Part shown: positions 27,165 through 35,269 of the stretch, one piece after another
How positions within the stretch are numbered: the first letter of the stretch is position 1
Layout of the letters: each line of letters begins with the position of its first letter
Assembly: GCA_024331125.1 (NCBI GenBank)
Contig: JANDJI010000003.1
Location: 248,001-312,000, forward strand
DNA from: Nitrospira sp.
Lineage (GTDB): Bacteria; Nitrospirota; Nitrospiria; Nitrospirales; Nitrospiraceae
Reading direction: 5' to 3'
DNA length: 64,000 bases
Notes under the pieces: generated by a model
The model's input: the letters and a program-made list of their open reading frames with translations, nothing else
Database searches by the model: none
What the model was told of the DNA's origin: nothing
Translations under genes and position numbers: made by a program

Positions 27165-28337
27165 TCATGACCAAAGCCCCCAGGTGAATCGATTGAACCC
27201 CTCCGCTTGCCGTCCGGGATCATCCGGCGGATTGGTCCAGAGACCCTGCATAGCCAGGTCGCGAAGCTGCTCAGCGCTTGCCTCGACTTCGTCAAGCCAA
27301 TAGATGCTTCCCGTCGGCGCCACCCGCTGGGCCGGTTTCGGTCGCCACTTCGCGAGGTTCCAGCCCGAGATGACTTCCGCTCGTGGCACCGCGGCGCAGA
27401 CGAGGCGTGCTCGGACACCGTGGAGTTCGAAGCGGATCTCGCCGGTGTCGTTTTGCGCTGCACCAGTCGGGAGCCACCCGCCAGCAAAGATGCCGGGGCT
27501 TGTAAGAATCAAGCGACAGCGACGAGCCTGCACGATCTGTTCGGGCAGGTCAGGCTCGCTCGGAATCGAAGAGACCAAGCATGCTCTGGCTGCTCGCCCA
27601 TCACCACCCAACCGCAGCATCAGTTCATCCGGAATCGTCGCTCCCTCGACCTCGGCGAGAAACCCCACGTCGCCGTCACAGCCGTGGCCGTGATGCTGCT
27701 TTCTCATCGCGATGGCTTGCACGGTGAAGAGCTTGCCCTCGGCCGCGCTCCGTTTTGCCGGATCGAGCCCCACACCGACACGAGTGTCGAGTGCCCAGAG
27801 GTCGCTGCTCCGAACCAGATGGCTGTTCACATTGAGATCATTCCCCTTGAGATAGGCCACCCACCCCTCATGCGTGAGCCAGTAGCCACCCTCCGGCTTC
27901 GATCGTTCCCGTTCGGGCAGTACGGCGTGCAAGGGGGTGATCGCCGAAGACTGAATGCCGGCCGGCAACTCCCGAGGTTGAACCCGCACACATTCGAGCA
28001 CGCCCTGCTCCTTGTATCGAATGACGAAATCCGCCGGTGGGGCGTAGAGTGGATCGATCTGTCCGTTGCGGAGCCGCCGAGCAAGGTAGAGGCCTGTGAT
28101 CCGAAACGAACCAGGCTCTTCGGGGGTGCCGAGTTCGGGATCGCGTACCTGGCCGCGAGCAAACGGTTCAAGGTCTATTTTCTTGTGCGCCAGCAGCGCC
28201 GACCGAATGGCTCCTGCTGCGACGGAAGGCCAGGGCGGCACCATCGATTCCCCGAAGCTGCCGGGATCGCCAAAGAGCTTGTTGCCCCGCAGGATCAGCA
28301 CGTCCAGCGGCTCGATGAACACGGCTTGGGCATTCAT
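27165..28337 (-). CDS. cmr3: Type III-B subunit Cmr3
   Basis: Cmr3 is the Cas5-like subunit that holds the crRNA 5' tag beside Cas10. It opens FIEPLDVLILRGNKLFGDPG, and the glycine-rich block ESMVPPWPSVAAGAIRSALL is present near residue 30. RVGVGLDPAKRSAAEGKLFT and the end FNRFTWGLWS are typical. Full length at 390. Its start overlaps the AbiEii-like stop by 4 nt. Confidence 0.93.
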   Translation of the reverse strand: MNAQAVFIEPLDVLILRGNKLFGDPGSFGESMVPPWPSVAAGAIRSALLAHKKIDLEPFARGQVRDPELGTPEEPGSFRITGLYLARRLRNGQIDPLYAPPADFVIRYKEQGVLECVRVQPRELPAGIQSSAITPLHAVLPERERSKPEGGYWLTHEGWVAYLKGNDLNVNSHLVRSSDLWALDTRVGVGLDPAKRSAAEGKLFTVQAIAMRKQHHGHGCDGDVGFLAEVEGATIPDELMLRLGGDGRAARACLVSSIPSEPDLPEQIVQARRCRLILTSPGIFAGGWLPTGAAQNDTGEIRFELHGVRARLVCAAVPRAEVISGWNLAKWRPKPAQRVAPTGSIYWLDEVEASAEQLRDLAMQGLWTNPPDDPGRQAEGFNRFTWGLWS

Positions 28338-28984
28338 GGACCCGTTATCTCCTCGAGAAGAATGTTCGTGAACGCTCTAACGTGGTCGTCGAAGAACCTG
28401 CGCACCGCGCTCCAATCTCTGGGATGGAGCAGGATTGGTTGGGGGTCCCCTTCCGCGTCATCGAAGTAAACCAAAGCCTTCGCCAGATGGACGGGGTTCG
28501 GCCGTGCCTGAGCGTACAGGCTCGCAAGGCGCCGAACCACATCCCGAAACTCCGAATGCTGCAGCACTTCATAGAGATCGAAGAAATCCTTTCTCGCACC
28601 CCGCTGACCGATCGCAACCACCTTCATAGCGGCAATATCCACGATCGGAGCGATCGGCATTCCGTAAAATCTCTCCGGAGCTTCGCCGAACGAGATGTCC
28701 ATGCAGAACCAAGAGCATTTGACTCCTTGGCAAACACATTCGAACGTATCTCGCCGATCCTGCACGACTTCGAGGGAGGAATCGATCCCGCGCAGACGCC
28801 GGCCCAGATGACGAGGCAAGGCATCCCCGTAACAAAACCAATCAAAATCCACCGAGACCCGGTGCCCAATTTGCAGTGCCAGGCCCGTCCCACCCGCAAG
28901 AGTGAATGGCCACTCGGCCAGTGCCTGGCATAACTCTGGCGCAAGCCGAGCCATCTGCGGCGTCAACACTTCAAGCCGTAGCAA
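28334..28984 (-). CDS. AbiEii/AbiGii-type nucleotidyltransferase toxin
   Basis: AbiEii-family proteins are nucleotidyltransferase toxins of type IV-like systems. FTLAGGTGLALQIGHRVSVD followed by FDWFC contains the GG and the D-x-D metal site. IVDIAAMKVVAIGQRGARKD and FFDLYEVLQH are the usual downstream blocks. TTG 28984 is chosen because GGAGG lies 7 nt before it and the protein then opens LLRLEVLTPQ as relatives do. It overlaps the upstream gene by 14 nt and cmr3 by 4 nt, so it is embedded in the cmr operon. Confidence 0.8.
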   Translation of the reverse strand: MLRLEVLTPQMARLAPELCQALAEWPFTLAGGTGLALQIGHRVSVDFDWFCYGDALPRHLGRRLRGIDSSLEVVQDRRDTFECVCQGVKCSWFCMDISFGEAPERFYGMPIAPIVDIAAMKVVAIGQRGARKDFFDLYEVLQHSEFRDVVRRLASLYAQARPNPVHLAKALVYFDDAEGDPQPILLHPRDWSAVRRFFDDHVRAFTNILLEEITGP

Positions 28985-29210
28985 GGTACAACCTCCAAAA
29001 GTTTCGATCGCGCAGCGGCAAGCGCCGACTTGCCTCGACAACAGCCAGCAACTCTTCACGGCTGTAACGCGAAAGCAGCCACCGGAACGCCTCGGGCGTC
29101 GTCTTCTCCATCAAACGCTCAGCAATAAAACGCGCATGGAGCACCGGATCGATGGTTTCAAGATCGATATCCCAGAACAACCCTCGAAGGCTCTCAGGCA
29201 GCGCGCTCAT
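28971..29210 (-). CDS. Small DUF6922-like partner of the AbiEii toxin
   Basis: The 79-residue product (LPESLRGLFWDIDLETIDP, FIAERLMEKTTPEAFRWLLS) matches the short proteins that commonly precede AbiEii-type nucleotidyltransferases and are taken to be their antitoxins. Its ATG overlaps the cmr2 stop (ATGA), so translation is coupled to Cas10. The family name is from memory of the sequence pattern. Confidence 0.7.
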   Translation of the reverse strand: MSALPESLRGLFWDIDLETIDPVLHARFIAERLMEKTTPEAFRWLLSRYSREELLAVVEASRRLPLRDRNFWRLYLATA

Positions 29211-32134
29211 TTCACGCCTCCGGTGCGGGCTTCGCGCGCGAGAAACTCCGCCACCCCCATGAAGCGCGTGAGCCAGTCGAGTCGATCCTTCTCCTGGCAG
29301 GCCAGCGCGGCGATCCGCCGGCACAGGGTCGATCCATCGTGCTTATTCCATACTGTGTCGCTTGCGGTCTGCCGCTTAAATTGATAGCCGAGGAGACTCC
29401 CCAGCATGGCGACTGATGCATCGGACGGCAGGTCCGTGAGCCACACCAAGCTGTTGTACACCGCGCGGCGCGAGACTGCGGGATCCGCAAGAAAGTCCCG
29501 CAGCGCCAGCAGGACCTCCAGCGGCTCCCCCCACTTGGCGGTGAGCGCGAGGACGCCGCCCGACCGCTTGATGACGGTGATCGAGAAGGCGTCACGACCG
29601 CCCTCCTTCTTGGCCCGCCGCTCCGCCGCGCGCAGCTCGCGCAGCACCATCGCCAGCGGTGCCTGATGGTGAGCAATGACCGCCCCGCAGGAGGCCGTGG
29701 CTTTCGTGCCCATTACCTGGTAGAGCCGGCCTCGCACTTGGACGAATCCGCGCTTGAGGTCCAACTCGGTCTGCTCGGTCTGAAGGCTCGGCATGGGCCG
29801 TCCGTCCGGTACACCTCCTGAGTAGGACACTCGCAACAAGGCCATCGCGTTGGGGAGATCGCGTACGCAGACCATGGCCATGACATCATCGCCGCCCGCA
29901 TACAGCACCTTGCCGAGACACTCTTCCTCAACCACATGCCGTACCAGATCAAGGGCGAAGCCGTTCAGGGCAGAGGAGATGGCCATGTGGCGAGCAGGGG
30001 ATGAGGGGCGAGGGGCCTCAAGGTATTGCCGGAGGTCTTCATGGTTGTAGGCTTGAAGCCCTTCCGCTACCCGTGTGTGAAACACCTCTTTGTACAAGAG
30101 GGCCGGCTCGCCCGAAAGCCATTGGCCAAGGCGGTCACCATCCATGAGCAACAGGCCGTAGTACCGTTCAGTCTTTTGGCTGATGGCTGTTTCGATCTGG
30201 GTCACGATCCTGGAAACGGAGGCTTCCTCCTGCTCGTCTTCGACCCGCGCTCGTTCCTGTTCAATAAGAGCGGGCAGCCGTGTGGCGACGTCCCACCACT
30301 CTCGCTCGCGGAACTCTTTCCGCATCAACCGCCTCGGCAGGGCTGGTCGTTTAAAGCTTTTGGTTTCTTCCACCAGCCACTGATACGCTTTGTGGGTCTT
30401 TTCTCGTTCAGTGGGATCATCAAGACGACGAAAGACAGGTCCTTCCTCCATCAACTGTTCGAGGGAGGGAGCCAAAGCCATGATATGGGTCGAGATGACG
30501 TAACGGCTCAAATCCGGTTTCTCGGCAAGCCCCTTATACCATTGGCTGCTTTTGACGAGCTCCGTGAATTGCTCCGGCCACAGGCGCTTGATCAAGCCAA
30601 AGGCCGACAGGTGCTCCCCTTCTTTGGCCCACGACGGCTTGACGCTCGACACCTTTGCCCACAACGTGTCGGTCCGTTGGCGTGGAGACCGCTCGGTCAA
30701 TTGTCGTTCATCGAGGGTGAGCCATTCGTACTCGCCGGTGAGCGAATCGCGATAGCCGTTTTGAATGAGTTGCGAGAACGGTCGTGCGCTCTTGGCCGAC
30801 GAGAGGGTGCGCTCGCTCAATTCGTGAACAGCCGGATAGAGGATGCCGTCGTTCGGCTCACAGAAGCGCCAACCTTGCGCCGGTTCGATCGGTTTCTTGA
30901 GAAGCTTCCAGGCTTCGCTGCGCAAGAAGGGTGGTTGCTTACCGGCTGGTGAAAACGCTGCCAGCCCGGCCTCGGCGTTCGCTTCATCCAACCACGGCAC
31001 AACAGACCAATGGACTTCGGGAAAGTCGCGAAGCTGTTCTTCAAGCTGGTGATAGCAGTGCTGGCTTTGCGGTTGCTCGCCAATTTCGCGCAGCACCCGG
31101 TCGAGCATGGCTCCGGCTTCGTCTTGAACCCATTGGCGCAGGTGCTGCCGGATTTGGTTTGCCAGCGGCGCCGCATCTCCCTCTGGAACAATGGCCACGA
31201 ATTTGTTGGGCAGGGCCGCGACGAAGAGCGGGTTGTAATCTGTGTTCGTGTCATTCCAATCAGCCTTTTCGAATAAAGCGGCCTGGACACCCTCTTCGAT
31301 CAGCCAGAGATCCACCATCGGTACAGCCCGAAGCTGGGGGAACAGAATGGCATCCGGCCCGTACTTTTGGGCAACGACCTTCATCGCCTGCCAGGCGAGC
31401 GTCGAGAGGAAATGCGAGCCGGCCCATAAATCGGATGTTGAACGGGCGGCCGCAATGAAGTCTTGAACCGGCCCAATCGAGAGGGTGAGCAACGCCGGCC
31501 GACTGCCGCTGGCCATTGCGCCGGCCAGAGCGGAGGTCAAATCAAGATGCTGCCAGATGGTATGGTCCGGTGTGCGGGTATCGGCCGGAAGGAGGTTCCA
31601 CAGGGGGCCGATGCCTTTCAGCTCTCTCCCCAATTCCGGCCCAAACCGCCAAAAGGCTAGTGCGGTCAGACGAAAATCAGGAGCGCCGTCCGGCTTGTTG
31701 TGGATCAAGCGCTTGAAGTGATCGCCACTGACCGCCTTGATGTGCTCGGCCAGGACCTGCTGACCGATGCTCCGGACCTCGTACCGCTCACCTGAGAGCG
31801 GATGCACCAGCTCTCCCTCATCGGCGAACCGCACTTGCGCCCACTCAACAAACCGCTCGTTGGTATCCTTGGGGAACTGTGCCCGGTCGGCCGCCGCCGC
31901 CCAGTGGTCCGCTTGTTCGACGATCCGTTCTATGCCATCCGCGAGTTGCAATTTTTCAACGGTCGAGCCATCTCGGCGTCGAATGTGGTGGGTTGGGAAC
32001 CCGAGCGCCTTACCGACTTCGACGATACTGCCGCCTTCGTGACCGGCTGGATCGCGCAGCAGCACCAGCGCCTTCTCGGCTGGATCATGGAGGCGCGCGG
32101 CGAGTTTGGTTTGCCAGAGGAGTTCGTTGTTCAT
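29207..32134 (-). CDS. cmr2: Type III-B Cas10 (Cmr2), HD nuclease and cyclic-oligoadenylate synthase
   Basis: This is the Cas10 of the Cmr complex. The HD motif is at residues 16-17 (AARLHDPAEKAL), as in other Cmr2 proteins. The N-terminal palm region includes LLTLSIGPVQDFIAAARSTS. The GGDD cyclase motif is intact in LYAGGDDVMAMV near residue 746, so cOA production is predicted. Length 975. It starts 3 bp after cmr1 and its stop overlaps the DUF6922-like start. It is the second complete Cas10 in the window. Confidence 0.95.
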   Translation of the reverse strand: MNNELLWQTKLAARLHDPAEKALVLLRDPAGHEGGSIVEVGKALGFPTHHIRRRDGSTVEKLQLADGIERIVEQADHWAAAADRAQFPKDTNERFVEWAQVRFADEGELVHPLSGERYEVRSIGQQVLAEHIKAVSGDHFKRLIHNKPDGAPDFRLTALAFWRFGPELGRELKGIGPLWNLLPADTRTPDHTIWQHLDLTSALAGAMASGSRPALLTLSIGPVQDFIAAARSTSDLWAGSHFLSTLAWQAMKVVAQKYGPDAILFPQLRAVPMVDLWLIEEGVQAALFEKADWNDTNTDYNPLFVAALPNKFVAIVPEGDAAPLANQIRQHLRQWVQDEAGAMLDRVLREIGEQPQSQHCYHQLEEQLRDFPEVHWSVVPWLDEANAEAGLAAFSPAGKQPPFLRSEAWKLLKKPIEPAQGWRFCEPNDGILYPAVHELSERTLSSAKSARPFSQLIQNGYRDSLTGEYEWLTLDERQLTERSPRQRTDTLWAKVSSVKPSWAKEGEHLSAFGLIKRLWPEQFTELVKSSQWYKGLAEKPDLSRYVISTHIMALAPSLEQLMEEGPVFRRLDDPTEREKTHKAYQWLVEETKSFKRPALPRRLMRKEFREREWWDVATRLPALIEQERARVEDEQEEASVSRIVTQIETAISQKTERYYGLLLMDGDRLGQWLSGEPALLYKEVFHTRVAEGLQAYNHEDLRQYLEAPRPSSPARHMAISSALNGFALDLVRHVVEEECLGKVLYAGGDDVMAMVCVRDLPNAMALLRVSYSGGVPDGRPMPSLQTEQTELDLKRGFVQVRGRLYQVMGTKATASCGAVIAHHQAPLAMVLRELRAAERRAKKEGGRDAFSITVIKRSGGVLALTAKWGEPLEVLLALRDFLADPAVSRRAVYNSLVWLTDLPSDASVAMLGSLLGYQFKRQTASDTVWNKHDGSTLCRRIAALACQEKDRLDWLTRFMGVAEFLAREARTGGVK

Positions 32135-32137
32135 CGG

Positions 32138-33256
32138 CTACTCCCTCATCCGCACGAGCGAGACGTGATCCAGTTCTGGCTTCAGCTTATCCCGTCGGGT
32201 CTGATCGGCAATCATGCTGTAGGCACGGCCGCTGGATGTGCACAGCTCATTGAGCAAGGCATGCACGTTCTTCCATACCTCCTCTATCGCACCCTTGTTC
32301 GGCTGGAACGCTGACGGTGGCAGATGCGGCATGTGGAAGATGACGCCGCGTAGCTTCTTCGGATCATGCTCATCAGAGCGCACCTTAAATCGTAGGCTGT
32401 TGGGAAGACGGGCCGTGTCCCCCCATGATTTCACGGGATGCTTGGTGACCGGATAGCTCAACCAGTGACGTGGTTCTGGGGTTGGGCCTCCATCTCCGAA
32501 CACAAATTGCGTCCGCAGTCCGATCTTGATGATCGCCAGCGTCTTCATCAAGACTTTCCAGTCATCGTGCGGCTCGGTCTGCCAGATCAGCGGCCCCTTT
32601 TCATCCTGGCCGATGGCGTGCGGCCAGTCGCGGTCGAGGCATTGCTTCCACTCGCGCAGAGGGATATGCCCGCCAAGCTTCTGAGTGCCGTCGGTCGGCG
32701 TCAGCATGAACGAGCCCCAGCCGTTGCGGCTTCGGCCGCCTACCGTGCCGTAGCGGTCCATGAGCCAGAGGGCGCGTTGGAGGCGGGGGCCATGTTCATC
32801 GAGCACGGCGATGGAGAGCGTGGCACACTCGCCCACATTCACCACGGTTTTGACCTTCTCATTCAGTTTTGTGCCGCCTCGTCCATCTAGCGGACCGTAG
32901 CCAAGATAGGCGTGAGGGCCAACCTTGTAGCTGGTCCGTTGCACTTCAGGGTGCGTGACAGTGGATTGCTCCAGACCGTTCCAGCTCTTCAAGTTGCCTG
33001 GTCCCCACCGGTCTAATCGCAGCCGCACGAGGCTTTTGCGAAAGTCGTCCTCCAGCCATGCATTGCCGAACAAGAGCCCTTCTTCGCGACGCATGTCATT
33101 CACGTTCACGTTGAAGTTGTGATCGGCCGCGTACGCCACCCGCCACCACTGGCGGAGCAGCGCCTTGAACGGCGGCGTGCGCCACCGGCCGGTCTGCTCG
33201 GCGTCACCCAAGAAGGCCGGGGTGAGGAAGCGGACGGTGTAGGTGAGCGTCGTCAT
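32138..33256 (-). CDS. cmr1: Type III-B subunit Cmr1
   Basis: Cmr1 is a double-RAMP subunit at the 3' end of the crRNA in the Cmr complex. TVRFLTPAFLGDAEQTGRWR then TPPFKALLRQWWRVAYA is the expected start, and GTVGGRSRNGWGSFML near residue 178 is the first glycine-rich loop. Length 372 is normal. A partial copy of its 5' end lies at 33790-33867 beyond the HicAB pair. Confidence 0.93.
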   Translation of the reverse strand: MTTLTYTVRFLTPAFLGDAEQTGRWRTPPFKALLRQWWRVAYAADHNFNVNVNDMRREEGLLFGNAWLEDDFRKSLVRLRLDRWGPGNLKSWNGLEQSTVTHPEVQRTSYKVGPHAYLGYGPLDGRGGTKLNEKVKTVVNVGECATLSIAVLDEHGPRLQRALWLMDRYGTVGGRSRNGWGSFMLTPTDGTQKLGGHIPLREWKQCLDRDWPHAIGQDEKGPLIWQTEPHDDWKVLMKTLAIIKIGLRTQFVFGDGGPTPEPRHWLSYPVTKHPVKSWGDTARLPNSLRFKVRSDEHDPKKLRGVIFHMPHLPPSAFQPNKGAIEEVWKNVHALLNELCTSSGRAYSMIADQTRRDKLKPELDHVSLVRMRE

Positions 33257-33281
33257 CGTGTGGTCCTCTCGTGTATCCGCG

Positions 33282-33503
33282 CTACCGAGTCGCCTGATAG
33301 ATCGCCGGCCGGTAGCGGGGCTCCGGAATCGGCTTGCCTGCTGCGCGGGCTGCGTCCAACCAAGCTGCTTTAGCCCGCTCGACCTGGGCCAACGCCTCTT
33401 CCGGGGTACGGCCGAAGGCGGAGCAGGATTCCAGGTCCGGGATGTCCGCGATGTAGCCCCCGTCCTCTTCGCTATAAAAGATGTTGATGTGATAGTCGCT
33501 CAT
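33282..33503 (-). CDS. hicB: HicB-type antitoxin
   Basis: 73 residues with the HicB pattern: NIFYSEEDGGYIADIPDLES then CSAFGRTPEEALAQVERAKA. It follows hicA with a 4-nt overlap and runs with the cmr genes, 25 bp before cmr1. The gene order (hicA first) is the reverse of the HicBA pair at 15901. Confidence 0.88.
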   Translation of the reverse strand: MSDYHINIFYSEEDGGYIADIPDLESCSAFGRTPEEALAQVERAKAAWLDAARAAGKPIPEPRYRPAIYQATR

Positions 33504-33763
33504 GGTCTGTCCTCCAGCCGAAGATTGTATCGCTCCACCAGTCGCAGGAATTGGCGAATCTGATAGGGTTTAGCCTCTCCGCCCACCTCCTGCAGATTGA
33601 CCAGTTCGGCGATGGCGGGATGGACGAAGATGTGGTGACTGCCGCTGACCCGCTTAAGTTCAAAGCCGAATGCCTCGATGAGTGTTCGCATGTCGTTGAA
33701 CGCAACGTTGTTGAGGTGACCTTCACTGAGTCGTCGGAGTACCTTTCTGAGATTCATGGGCAT
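33500..33763 (-). CDS. hicA: HicA-type mRNA interferase
   Basis: 87 residues with the HicA fold. The catalytic His lies in RVSGSHHIFVHP, and KPYQIRQFLRLVERYNLRLE is the C-terminal helix of the longer HicA subgroup. It has an N-terminal extension compared with the HicA at 16122, so the two modules are not recent copies of each other. Confidence 0.88.
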   Translation of the reverse strand: MPMNLRKVLRRLSEGHLNNVAFNDMRTLIEAFGFELKRVSGSHHIFVHPAIAELVNLQEVGGEAKPYQIRQFLRLVERYNLRLEDRP

Positions 33764-33789
33764 CGCATGGGAGTCGGCACCAGGCTATA

Positions 33790-33867
33790 TCGCCAGCGGC
33801 CGTTTTGTTCGGCATCGCCCAAGAAGGTCGGGATGAGGAACCGGACGGTGTAACAAAGTGTTGTCAT
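33790..33867 (-). pseudogene. Partial second copy of the cmr1 5' end
   Basis: Reading from ATG 33867, the frame gives MTTLCYTVRFLIPTFLGDAE then QNGRWR, against MTTLTYTVRFLTPAFLGDAE in the real cmr1. DNA identity over 78 bp is about 79%, in direct orientation. The similarity stops after about 27 codons. HicAB lies exactly between the two copies. Confidence 0.8.
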
Positions 33868-33984
33868 CGAAGTCATGGTTCGTTGTCCTTACCGTTTCGC
33901 TTGGGCGCCAAAGTACTGATTTCGATCGCTCCTGTCCAGCGCGGAAACGTTGCCACTGAGCGGATCGTGCGACGGTGCGACCTC

Positions 33985-35103
33985 TCAGGCTTTGACCAGC
34001 TTCGTCTTGTCGAGGGCCAGGCCATAGGTGGTGTCTTTCTTGGCACCAGCCGAACGGATTCGGTACGGATTTTGGCTGCCGGCCATGCCGATTGCGTCGT
34101 CCAATTTCTTGTTCAGCTTGCTGACGAGCGAGCGGAATTGCTCCGGCGCGTCGTCTGGCCCCTTGGCCATCGGCAGCAACGTACCAGCCCCTCGTGCTTC
34201 CAGCAGGCGTTTCGACGTTTCCCACGTTTCCTTCGTGAACGGCACATAACAGTCGGTGCAATCTCCGCAGGCGTGGAGGTCCGGGCGGCTGCAATGGTCG
34301 AGCTTGGTTCGGATGAAGGCCCGGTAGAGCGTCATCAACGCCGGGGTGAGTGACAAGAGATGGTCGCCGATCTGAACTCGTTTGGCCTGGTCATCGAGAG
34401 ACAGTGGATCAGGGTCATGCCACAGGCGGAGCCGTTGGTTGGCCAGTGCCACCAATGCTCCGAATGACGATGCGGTGATGGACGGCGTCTGTCCTATCAA
34501 CCCGCGCAGCCGCACGTAGGGCAACTCCGCCAACTCGATCCGGGCTTGGGTGGTCTGCAATCGTTGTCCGTTTTTTGTGGTGACCCAGGTCGGTGTTTTG
34601 GGCGGGAAGAAAAAACCGGCGAGGGATTCAAATTCCGGCGACACCAGCACGTGATAGAGCCGATCCTCCGCCCGGCCGAACAGTTGCAATGCGCCGGCAA
34701 GCAGCACGCCCATCGTCTTCCGCCCGCCGGCCACGGAACAGTGGAGCTGCACATCCGCCCGTTCCGCCTGTTTCCTGATGAACTCGGCAAGCTGATCCGC
34801 GACTGCCCGATTGTCCTGCTCCGAGCGAACGTCGTCGAGCGACTTCCCGTCCGATCCCTTGAGAACGACGACATGGGAGCTGGAGCAATGGGGGACAGGT
34901 GTTGGACGATGGTCATGTACGAATCGAGCGAGCGCTCCGTTTTTGCCCAGCAACGTGCTTCGGCAGACCTTCGCCCCTTCTCTGGTGGTCAGGATCCAGA
35001 CTTCGGTGGGATGAATCGGCGGCGTGTGGTGATGGAGCGCCCAGAGGGTTTCGGTGACGACCTGCGGTGTTAAACCACAGAGTGCAATCAGGACATCCTG
35101 CAT
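33985..35103 (-). CDS. NE0113-family (TIGR02584) CARF protein with a four-Cys insert
   Basis: CARF proteins of this family sense cyclic oligoadenylate and are placed among Csm6-like or ring-nuclease proteins. It opens MQDVLIALCGLTPQVVTETL. The ligand turn is CSVAGGRKTMGVLLAGALQL, and FFFPPKTPTWVT is family-typical. A segment near residues 278-292 holds four cysteines (HCSRPDLHACGDCTDCYVPF), a likely zinc site. ATG 35103 is chosen for its GGAGAAGGACC leader; the longer frame has no family match. It is the first gene in the type III locus, upstream of cmr1. Confidence 0.85.
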   Translation of the reverse strand: MQDVLIALCGLTPQVVTETLWALHHHTPPIHPTEVWILTTREGAKVCRSTLLGKNGALARFVHDHRPTPVPHCSSSHVVVLKGSDGKSLDDVRSEQDNRAVADQLAEFIRKQAERADVQLHCSVAGGRKTMGVLLAGALQLFGRAEDRLYHVLVSPEFESLAGFFFPPKTPTWVTTKNGQRLQTTQARIELAELPYVRLRGLIGQTPSITASSFGALVALANQRLRLWHDPDPLSLDDQAKRVQIGDHLLSLTPALMTLYRAFIRTKLDHCSRPDLHACGDCTDCYVPFTKETWETSKRLLEARGAGTLLPMAKGPDDAPEQFRSLVSKLNKKLDDAIGMAGSQNPYRIRSAGAKKDTTYGLALDKTKLVKA

Positions 35104-35269
35104 CGGTCCTTCTCCGATCAGATGAACCGTGTCAGATGACGTGGCGGAACTGTGCCGCAAGCCGGCGGTGAGGTCAAGAGCCAAGTGTGGAATCCTCGGT
35201 GACTGACCGAGATGGCTGCCCGGCTCAGTCAAGCACGACGGTTTTGCAGCCGTTCAGCGCCAGGGTCTC

